Shown here: piece after piece, positions 58,404 to 64,000 of the stretch
Numbering within the stretch: the stretch's first letter is position 1
Layout of the letters: every line of letters begins with the position of its first letter
Source: Brevibacillus composti
GTDB lineage: Bacteria; Bacillota; Bacilli; Brevibacillales; Brevibacillaceae
DNA length: 64,000 nucleotides
Assembly: GCF_016406105.1 (NCBI RefSeq)
Contig: NZ_CP066308.1
Coordinates: forward strand, 879,501-943,500
Direction: 5' to 3'
Notes under the pieces: generated by a model
Databases searched by the model: none
Told to the model about the DNA's origin: nothing
The model's input: the letters and a program-made list of their open reading frames with translations, nothing else
Position numbers and translations under genes: made by a program

Positions 58404-58434
58404 GGAAACCCCTATGGTCGCATAGGGGTTTTCA
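58404..58434. terminator. Bidirectional terminator between lipA and yutC
   Basis: AAACCCCTATG and CATAGGGGTTT form an 11-bp stem with loop GTCG, T-tract on the plus side and A-tract on the other. Confidence 0.8.
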
Positions 58435-58441
58435 AGCATGT

Positions 58442-59545
58442 TTAGCGGGAGGAGGTTCCCATACCTTGTTTTGCTTTCTGGCCACGATTGGTTTCGGTTG
58501 TCATGGATGAGCCTTTGGTTCTCATTTCTTCGCCATCCACCGTACCGCCCATCCGCTTTACCAAGGCATCGAACTGACGGGTATCCTCAGCACGGATCAC
58601 CGGACCATTTGTGGTACGGCTCGCCACTCGAGAGATTTCATCGATATGCTGCGGATTGTCCGTCACGTACACCTTGTAGTAACGGGGGGTAACGGACAGG
58701 GCGTTCGCTCTCGCCTGATTTTTTGCTGTACGGGCATTTGGACCCTGGGTATTCAGACCGACAAATACCTCTTCATCCGTCACCAGAACAGTCGCCCGAT
58801 CCACGCCAGGGCAGCTGACAGCCACATTGCCGACTGCTCGGGCCAGGGCTTGACGATCCACGTAGACATTGTTCGCCCCATAGCCACCATTGGTCGCCCC
58901 GGCACCTGCACCCATTCCGGCACCAAAGCCAGCGCCGCCGTTAGCACCGGTACCAGCACCTCCAGCGCCGCCAACGCCACCAGGACCGAAGCCGGTCACA
59001 CCTGCTGTCCCCGTCCGATTGCCCATCGTACCTGCCCCGGTTCCTCGTACATCTGTGCTATGCACCTGTACAAAGCCGGTGTGAGGCATAGTCGCAGCGG
59101 ACATGGTGCCGACACCATTATTGGCGCGGTAAATCGACTGGTTGGCATTTCCGTTTCGGTTCAGGGCGCGAGTACCGTTGTCCGTGAAGGCATTGTAGCT
59201 GCGGTACCCATTGAGCGCAGCATCGGTACCTGCATTCGGACCAATTCCGGTTCGCGGGTTATTGGTCCCGAAGGTATACCCGTTTGTGACGGCATTATTG
59301 GTAAAACCGTAATTCCCCACGCCGGAGTCCGTATAGGGGAAATTGGTCATAGCCTGTCCGCCCGGTGCTCCCGGAGCATTGTTGTAGATGCTGGCTTTGT
59401 CCGTGTTGAAAAGGCGCGGTGCGGCTTGATTGACCCGGGTGCCATTGTTCGTGGCGTCTGGTGCCGGAGCAGCATTGTTCCCACAAGCAGCAGTCAACAG
59501 AGCGATACCTGCAACAGCTTGAAGCAACCAAGATTTCTTATTCAA
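58442..59545 (-). CDS. yutC: YhcN/YlaJ-family sporulation lipoprotein (YutC position)
   Basis: A 367-residue lipoprotein with lipobox LLTAACG. The middle (residues about 90-230) is low-complexity Asn/Gly/Ala/Thr-rich (GGVGGAGGAGTGANGGAG). The C-terminal YhcN/YlaJ domain (YVDRQALARAVGNVAVSCPG, ATVLVTDEEVFVGL) ends in a basic tail. Likely on spore membranes. TTG 59545 with AGGGGGT upstream fits better than GTG 59554. The Gly-rich insert is far longer than in B. subtilis YutC. Confidence 0.85.
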   Translation of the reverse strand: MNKKSWLLQAVAGIALLTAACGNNAAPAPDATNNGTRVNQAAPRLFNTDKASIYNNAPGAPGGQAMTNFPYTDSGVGNYGFTNNAVTNGYTFGTNNPRTGIGPNAGTDAALNGYRSYNAFTDNGTRALNRNGNANQSIYRANNGVGTMSAATMPHTGFVQVHSTDVRGTGAGTMGNRTGTAGVTGFGPGGVGGAGGAGTGANGGAGFGAGMGAGAGATNGGYGANNVYVDRQALARAVGNVAVSCPGVDRATVLVTDEEVFVGLNTQGPNARTAKNQARANALSVTPRYYKVYVTDNPQHIDEISRVASRTTNGPVIRAEDTRQFDALVKRMGGTVDGEEMRTKGSSMTTETNRGQKAKQGMGTSSR

Positions 59546-59668
59546 TGGATCCACCCCCTACAGCTAGGGTGTCCTTTGGGCCGCAGTCGTTTTCGTGGGA
59601 AATTTATCTCTCTCTGCAAAAAATGTGGTAAGATGATCATACTATGCATCAGTAAGGAGGAAGCGGCC

Positions 59669-60259
59669 TTGATTCGCACACAAGCAGGCACTTATGAGGT
59701 CATGGAAGACAATCGCGACGGCTGGAATTCGGAAGCGTTCAAAGAGCGCTACAGCGACATTCTTGACAAGTACGACTACATTGTGGGCGATTGGGGTTAT
59801 GGCCAGCTCCGCTTACGTGGTTTTTACGAAAGCACCAACCGAAAAGTGCCGTTTGAGCAGCGTATTGCTGCTTTGGATGAGTATCTGCAAGAATACTGCA
59901 ATTTTGGCTGCCCGTACTTTGTCCTCCGCAAAGTAAAAGCCAATCCGCATCATCAGGACCCCTATGCTACCGACGGAGATGAGCGGTATGGGGATGGCGA
60001 GGCCAACGGGGCAGAGGAAGAGATTTTTGTCGAGCGCAAGGAGCGCAAGCGCGTCCATCCGCGCCAAAACCGTCAGGATCGCAGCGAGCGAAACCAAAAT
60101 GCGGGCACGGGAGAGCGGAAGGAGCGGGGAGATCGGCCCAAATTCCGTTCGGACAAAAATGGGCGCGACAACGGAAAGGAACGACGTCCGAATCAAGGTC
60201 GTCCTGCTCGCGAAAGGGACAAGGTTCCCACGGGTCAAGGGCAGCCCAAAAAGGAGTAG
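59669..60259 (+). CDS. yutD: YutD family protein
   Basis: A 196-residue protein. The conserved YutD domain covers residues 1-95 (GTYEVMEDNRDGWNSEAFKE, YDYIVGDWGYGQLRLRGFYE, YLQEYCNFGCPYFVLRKV). The rest is a disordered Arg/Asn/Asp/Lys-rich tail (ERKERKRVHPRQNRQDRSER) that may bind RNA. TTG 59669 has AAGGAGG at eight bases, so it is preferred over ATG 59633. Confidence 0.87.
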   Translation: MIRTQAGTYEVMEDNRDGWNSEAFKERYSDILDKYDYIVGDWGYGQLRLRGFYESTNRKVPFEQRIAALDEYLQEYCNFGCPYFVLRKVKANPHHQDPYATDGDERYGDGEANGAEEEIFVERKERKRVHPRQNRQDRSERNQNAGTGERKERGDRPKFRSDKNGRDNGKERRPNQGRPARERDKVPTGQGQPKKE

Positions 60260-60378
60260 CTTGAACAAAACAAAACCCCTTCAAGAGAAAGTCGCCGTGT
60301 CGCAGCAGACGGAGACGAACTTGGAGGTGTTTTTTCATTGCGTCTCCTTTGGAAGAGATAGATAAACGAGGGATAATT

Positions 60379-60406
60379 TTGATTGTTTTCCCAATCGTGG
60401 TAGAAT
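60379..60406 (+). promoter_or_regulatory. Promoter of the acyltransferase gene
   Basis: TTGATT (60379-60384), 16-bp spacer, TAGAAT (60401-60406). A short GGCC-AAGC-GGCC hairpin followed by TTTTT at about 60446-60463 lies between promoter and gene and could attenuate. Confidence 0.55.
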
Positions 60407-60489
60407 AGAAAAGGTGTTGATAAAAACAAGTCTTCCTGCATGGGCCAAGCGGCCTTTTTCAGTGGGGGAATTCTAGTAAGGAGCAAACC

Positions 60490-61593
60490 ATGTCAAATCT
60501 TGTACGGGTAAAGGTGGAGCAATCCTACCCGATAAAAAGCGAGAAAAAACGCGTTATCTATGCCGACATTTTGCGGGTGTTGGCCACTTTGGCGGTGATC
60601 AATATCCATGTGACCAGCTCTTATTCCTTAGCGAGCTTTACAACCACGAACCTGACAGATTGGTGGGTGGAGAACCTCTTTAATTCATTGTCGAGGTGGA
60701 GCGTCCCCATCTTTTTTATGGTTTCGGGAATGCTATTGCTGCAAACGAAGAAAGAAGAAACGGTGGGACAATTTTTTCGGAAAAGAACGCAAAAGGTGCT
60801 GGTGCCCTTTTTTATTTGGGGATTGATTTATGGACTTGTGAAGACCAGGTATACAGGAGTTCCGTTTGACCTGACGGTTTTTCTAAAAGAACTGGTAACG
60901 GGAAAGATTTACCTGCATTTCTGGTTCTTATATACGATCATCGCCCTGTACATATTTACCCCCATTGTAAAGTTTTTTATTGCCCATGCCAAAAAACAGC
61001 TCATCATGTATGCGCTGGGGATCTGGTTTGTTTCGACCTGCTGCATTCCTCTGCTTGAGAGAAGCCTGCATGTGAATTTTTACATTAGCAGTAAAATTTC
61101 GTTTACGGAAGGGTATTTAGGGCTGTTTGTCTTGGGGTATGTATTGAGTAGAGCAGAGATTGGCAGGAAACTCAGACTCGTGCTCTATGCAGCGGGCATT
61201 AGCAGTCTGGCGGCCATCCCTCTGCTGACGTATGTACTGACTGCCAAAAACGGAGGGAAACTGGACGGTTTCTTCTATAATTACTTGGGCCTCGCCGTCG
61301 TTCTTGCCTCCACCGCCATTTTTATCGGGAGCAAATCCGTAAACTGGGAAAAGCGTCTGGAGAATTCGAAAAGGCTCCTGCCGTTCCTGAGGACGGTAAG
61401 CGACGTGAGCTTTGGCATTTATCTGGTGCATCTGATCTTTCTGGCAGAATTAGGCCGCGGATTTGAAATCTTTCAGTTGCAGACGCCAGCCCTGCTTCGC
61501 GTTCCCTTAACCAATCTCGCTGTATTCGCTCTCAGTCTGATCACGGTGTTGGTTCTGCAGAGAGTGCCGCTCCTAAAAAAGATGGTTCCATAA
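60490..61593 (+). CDS. Acyltransferase-3 family membrane protein
   Basis: A 367-residue integral membrane protein with about ten helices. It opens RVIYADILRVLATLAVINIH with the catalytic-type His, followed by SRWSVPIFFMVSGMLLL and FRKRTQKVLVPFFIWGLIYG. Such enzymes O-acetylate surface sugars or peptidoglycan-linked polymers. AAGGAG precedes ATG 60490. No polysaccharide genes are nearby, so the substrate is open. Confidence 0.85.
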   Translation: MSNLVRVKVEQSYPIKSEKKRVIYADILRVLATLAVINIHVTSSYSLASFTTTNLTDWWVENLFNSLSRWSVPIFFMVSGMLLLQTKKEETVGQFFRKRTQKVLVPFFIWGLIYGLVKTRYTGVPFDLTVFLKELVTGKIYLHFWFLYTIIALYIFTPIVKFFIAHAKKQLIMYALGIWFVSTCCIPLLERSLHVNFYISSKISFTEGYLGLFVLGYVLSRAEIGRKLRLVLYAAGISSLAAIPLLTYVLTAKNGGKLDGFFYNYLGLAVVLASTAIFIGSKSVNWEKRLENSKRLLPFLRTVSDVSFGIYLVHLIFLAELGRGFEIFQLQTPALLRVPLTNLAVFALSLITVLVLQRVPLLKKMVP

Positions 61594-61611
61594 AGGTAAA
61601 AAAGTTCACTT

Positions 61612-61761
61612 TTACTCCCCCGAGACGCCGTTCGCTTTCTGGTAGAAGGCCATGTAATTTTCATCCGGCGAGATGGAAAAAGCGGTAATCGGACTGTCGG
61701 CAGCGGCGGTGACCAGCGTCAGCATGACGGAAAACAATCGGGAAAAAATCGGGTTAGCCAT
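61612..61761 (-). CDS. Small unknown peptide, 49 aa
   Basis: ATG 61761 has a very strong AGAGGAGGATTT Shine-Dalgarno. The peptide (ANPIFSRLFSVMLTLVTAAA, DSPITAFSISPDENYMAFYQ, ANGVSGE) has a hydrophobic start like a short signal or membrane segment. I do not recognise a family. It converges with the acyltransferase gene. Confidence 0.5.
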   Translation of the reverse strand: MANPIFSRLFSVMLTLVTAAADSPITAFSISPDENYMAFYQKANGVSGE

Positions 61762-61961
61762 AAATCCTCCTCTTGGGTTACATACTCTGCTAAGTAGACG
61801 GACGCTGCGTGAAAAAGTTTCACTTCCGCTTCGGAACCAAATAAAATAACCAGTCACCGATTCCATTTCGGCAACTGGCTGCTAACACGGCTATGGTGTT
61901 GTGATCCGTGTCTGGCAATACCGGGGCAGCGCCTCAGAGGGCGGCCGTCTTCCTTTGGGGG

Positions 61962-62231
61962 CTATTCATCCGTACCGGATACGGGGAGGTATCCGCCGTA
62001 ATACGGATAAGGGTATGGCGGGTAGTACGGGTAAGGGTACGGGTAGGGAGGATAGTACGGATAGTAGGGCTGGTAGTTAAACGGGAAAATGAACGGAACG
62101 ACAATATCAAAACGTGGTCTTCTGCGTCTCCGCCACTGAACGGGATAGGCCTGCTCCTCTAAATACGCTTGATAATCCTGGGACGGATACCCTGTCGACG
62201 CGTCACTTGGCTGTTGTTGGTAAGGCTGCAT
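61962..62231 (-). CDS. Tyr/Pro-rich small protein, possible spore-surface protein
   Basis: An 89-residue protein: Gln/Pro/Tyr-rich start (QPYQQQPSDASTGYPSQDY), a basic patch (WRRRRRPRFD), a short hydrophobic stretch (IVVPFIFPF) and a PYPYPYYPPYPYPYYGG repeat. Such composition is common in spore coat and exosporium proteins of Bacillales, but that is inference. ATG 62231 follows GAGAGGAG at a long distance. Confidence 0.55.
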   Translation of the reverse strand: MQPYQQQPSDASTGYPSQDYQAYLEEQAYPVQWRRRRRPRFDIVVPFIFPFNYQPYYPYYPPYPYPYPYYPPYPYPYYGGYLPVSGTDE

Positions 62232-62394
62232 CGTGCGTATGACACTCCTCTCATGAATTCTCTCTGTTTTCCAGTAGCAGTATACGGGGCATATGCCCCA
62301 CTGGAGCGTTGTCCCAATGGAAATGGGCGCAAAAAGCCCTGAAGCCAAAAGGCCCAGGGCGATAGGGGGGAGGAAAAGGTAAGCAGCGATTTTA

Positions 62395-63561
62395 TCAGGC
62401 TGTCTCCGGTTTGCTCAAGCGATCCGTGATTACGGCAATCGCGCCGTCTCCCGTCACATTGCAGGCTGTGCCGAAGCTGTCTTGAGCGATATACAGCGCG
62501 ATCATGAGCGATGTCAAGGTCGTGCTGAAGCCGAGCATCGATTCCAACAGGCCCAGCGCAGCCATGACGGCGCCGCCGGGCACGCCGGGAGCAGCCACCA
62601 TGGTGATGCCGAGCATCAGGATGAACGGGAACATCGTGATAAAGGAGGTAGACATGCCATTGAGCATCATCACGGCCATCGAGCAGGCGACCAGCGTGAT
62701 CGTGCTGCCGGACAGGTGAATGGTTGCGCAGAGCGGAATGACAAAATCAGCGATTTTATCCGTTACCTTGTTTTCCTTGGTTTGCTTCAGGGTCACCGGA
62801 ATCGTGGCCGCGGATGACTGCGTGCCGATCGCCGTAAAATAGGCCGGCATCATGTTTTTGAGCAGGACAAACGGGTTTTTCCGCCCCAGCTGTCCAGCGA
62901 TAACATACTGGATCACCAGGTAAGCCAGATGCATCGCGATAATAATGACGAACACCTTGGCAAACACCGACAGGATCATTTTTACCTGTCCGCCGTAGGT
63001 CAGATTGGCGAATACTGACAGGATGTGGTAGGGCAGAAGCGGAATGATCACAGCGGAAATCAGCTTTTCCACGATGGACCGCAGATCAACCATGACCCGC
63101 TGGAGGGAATCGCCTTTGACCACCGATGCTCCGAGGCCCAGCGTAAAGGCCAGCAAGAGAGCGGTCATCACGCCCATAATCGGCGGCATGTCCACGGAAA
63201 AGAGCGGTGCGACCAATGCCTCCTCCGGATTGGCGAAGGAGTTGTTCATCGCCCCGACTACCAGCAGCTTGGGGAATAGACCGGCACTGACGAGATAAGC
63301 GAGCGTACCGGCAACAATAGTGGAGCCGTAGGCGACAGCCGTGGTCAGGCCCAGCAGCTTGCCCGCTCCTTTGCCCAGCTCTCCGATCCCCGGCGCGATG
63401 AAGCCGATGATGATGAGCGGGATGGCGAAGCCGAGGAAATTGCCAAAGAGACTGCTATACGTAGCCAATACTTGAATAACGACTTGTGGAGAGATCGAAC
63501 CAATGAATATACCGAAAATGATGGCGATAATCACTCTGGGCAAAAGCCCCCATTTTTTCAT
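62395..63561 (-). CDS. Dicarboxylate/amino acid:cation symporter (DAACS family)
   Basis: A 388-residue membrane protein with the GltP/SstT-like fold: RVIIAIIFGIFIGSISPQVV, FLGFAIPLIIIGFIAPGIGE, the first hairpin FTAIGTQSSAATIPVTLKQT, AATIHLSGSTITLV-like helix, and second hairpin APGVPGGAVMAALGLLESML with DSFGTACNVTGDGA. Na+ and substrate sites appear complete. ATG 63561 has AGAAGGGGG upstream. Confidence 0.87.
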   Translation of the reverse strand: MKKWGLLPRVIIAIIFGIFIGSISPQVVIQVLATYSSLFGNFLGFAIPLIIIGFIAPGIGELGKGAGKLLGLTTAVAYGSTIVAGTLAYLVSAGLFPKLLVVGAMNNSFANPEEALVAPLFSVDMPPIMGVMTALLLAFTLGLGASVVKGDSLQRVMVDLRSIVEKLISAVIIPLLPYHILSVFANLTYGGQVKMILSVFAKVFVIIIAMHLAYLVIQYVIAGQLGRKNPFVLLKNMMPAYFTAIGTQSSAATIPVTLKQTKENKVTDKIADFVIPLCATIHLSGSTITLVACSMAVMMLNGMSTSFITMFPFILMLGITMVAAPGVPGGAVMAALGLLESMLGFSTTLTSLMIALYIAQDSFGTACNVTGDGAIAVITDRLSKPETA

Positions 63562-63750
63562 GAGAGAACCCCCTTCTTTGTTCATTGGGAATGTACAATT
63601 ATTTATCAGGCATGGATACACACAAGGTAACACATCAACTTGCTGAAGTCAGTATCCTCAGGAAAAATAGTAATATTAGAAATATTCAACCAAAATGAAA
63701 GTGCAGGAGCACCGCACATTCTTCTCATGCGGGACCTGTCTGCATAAAAA
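63562..63750. other. Intergenic region upstream of the symporter gene
   Basis: Holds the symporter promoter, probably in the AT-rich stretch 63590-63700. No clear gene or RNA is seen. Confidence 0.35.
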
Positions 63751-63780
63751 AGGAACATGCCGATAGACATGTTCCTACTT
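63751..63780 (-). terminator. Terminator of the DUF3055 gene
   Basis: AGGAACATG and CATGTTCCT form a 9-bp stem with loop CCGATAGA. On the minus strand it is followed by TTTTTT. Confidence 0.75.
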
Positions 63781-63807
63781 CCGCGATGGCGGTTCGTATT
63801 TCCGAAT

Positions 63808-64000
63808 TTAGACGACGGACTCGAGGAAAGAGCGAAGCTCCTCTGCTTCCGCTTCGCTCAGATTGAAAGCGAACTCCAGATAGCCTTCTTCTTTCAGATC
63901 GTCGCTTCCGATAATGGCGGAGCGGCCGTTCTGGATGTTAACCACCAGTTTTTTCCCGTAAAAACGGTTGGTGGTCGTAATCGCCAGGTCAAAGCGCGTG
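63808..64000 (-). CDS. DUF3055 (SAV0927-type) protein, 5' end outside the window
   Basis: The last 63 codons of a minus-strand gene, reading RFDLAITTTNRFYGKKLVVN, IQNGRSAIIGSDDLKEEGYL and EAEELRSFLESVV to a TAA at 63810-63808. This matches the C-terminus of the short DUF3055 family of Bacillales. Function unknown. Confidence 0.75.
   Translation of the reverse strand, partial: TRFDLAITTTNRFYGKKLVVNIQNGRSAIIGSDDLKEEGYLEFAFNLSEAEAEELRSFLESVV

Noticed and set aside
58646..59668. Upstream part of a 537-codon frame ending with yutD
   Set aside because: The first 340 codons are antisense to the YhcN-type gene. Only the yutD part after TTG 59669 has a ribosome-binding site and conserved sequence.
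1..64000. tRNA, rRNA or CRISPR array
   Set aside because: No cloverleaf-like CCA-proximal pattern, rRNA sequence or regularly spaced repeat was noticed on reading both strands; a tRNAscan or Infernal run was not possible.

Overview
The window looks like the chromosome of a spore-forming, GC-rich member of the Bacillales, most likely Brevibacillus or a close Paenibacillaceae relative. This is inferred from gene content: yunB-, lytH-, yunC/D/E/F-, lipA-, yutC- and yutD-like genes, a YhcN/YlaJ lipoprotein, a Ger(x)C remnant, NfeD-flotillin and a class-standard rib operon. No database search was possible, so the genus is an inference.

Region 1 (1 to about 18.7 kb) is the right part of a prophage with a contractile, PBSX/myovirus-type tail. 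The order is major capsid (cut by the window edge), head-tail connectors, sheath, tube, tail-assembly chaperone with a -1 frameshift, tape measure, baseplate (XkdP to XkdU-like), tail fibre, two CD1375-like peptides, a holin/XhlA/M23 endolysin lysis block, a minus-strand accessory block under two copies of one palindromic promoter, and a tyrosine integrase. The integrase promoter carries a LexA-type box. A divergent HTH/coiled-coil protein gene follows, with its own palindromic operators, and then a candidate att core near 18.7 kb.

Region 2 (18.7-40.3 kb) is host chromosome. It holds a SUFU-domain protein, a Nudix hydrolase, an ArsR-controlled SulP transporter, a sigmaW-type nfeD-floT pair, a JAMM protein, a yunF(pseudogene)-yunE-yunD-DUF6154-yunC series, an HD-GYP protein, CorA, HemAT and a Crp-like regulator. 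Next comes a coherent catabolic cluster (GntR, class III CoA-transferase, HMG-CoA lyase, DctPQM TRAP transporter), followed by yunB.

Region 3 (40.4-46.5 kb) is the riboflavin operon ribD-ribE-ribBA-ribH. Its leader holds two complete FMN riboswitches, each with its own terminator. A 1.9-kb group II intron with a reverse transcriptase sits directly behind the first terminator, so intron and operon lie in series behind FMN sensors. This is the most unusual arrangement in the window.

Region 4 (46.5-64 kb) holds a Ger(x)C remnant, a TetR-ALDH operon, lytH, the nickel-pincer gene larC split into two convergent genes (LarC2 on plus, LarC1 on minus), yhaO-yhaN, an archaeal-type ornithine cyclodeaminase-like gene, lipA, yutC, yutD, an acyltransferase, small unknown genes, a cation symporter and a partial DUF3055 gene. 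In B. subtilis lytH-yunB-yunC-yunD-yunE-yunF are contiguous and near lipA(yutB)-yutC-yutD; here the same genes are dispersed over about 35 kb with the rib, TRAP and lar loci between them.
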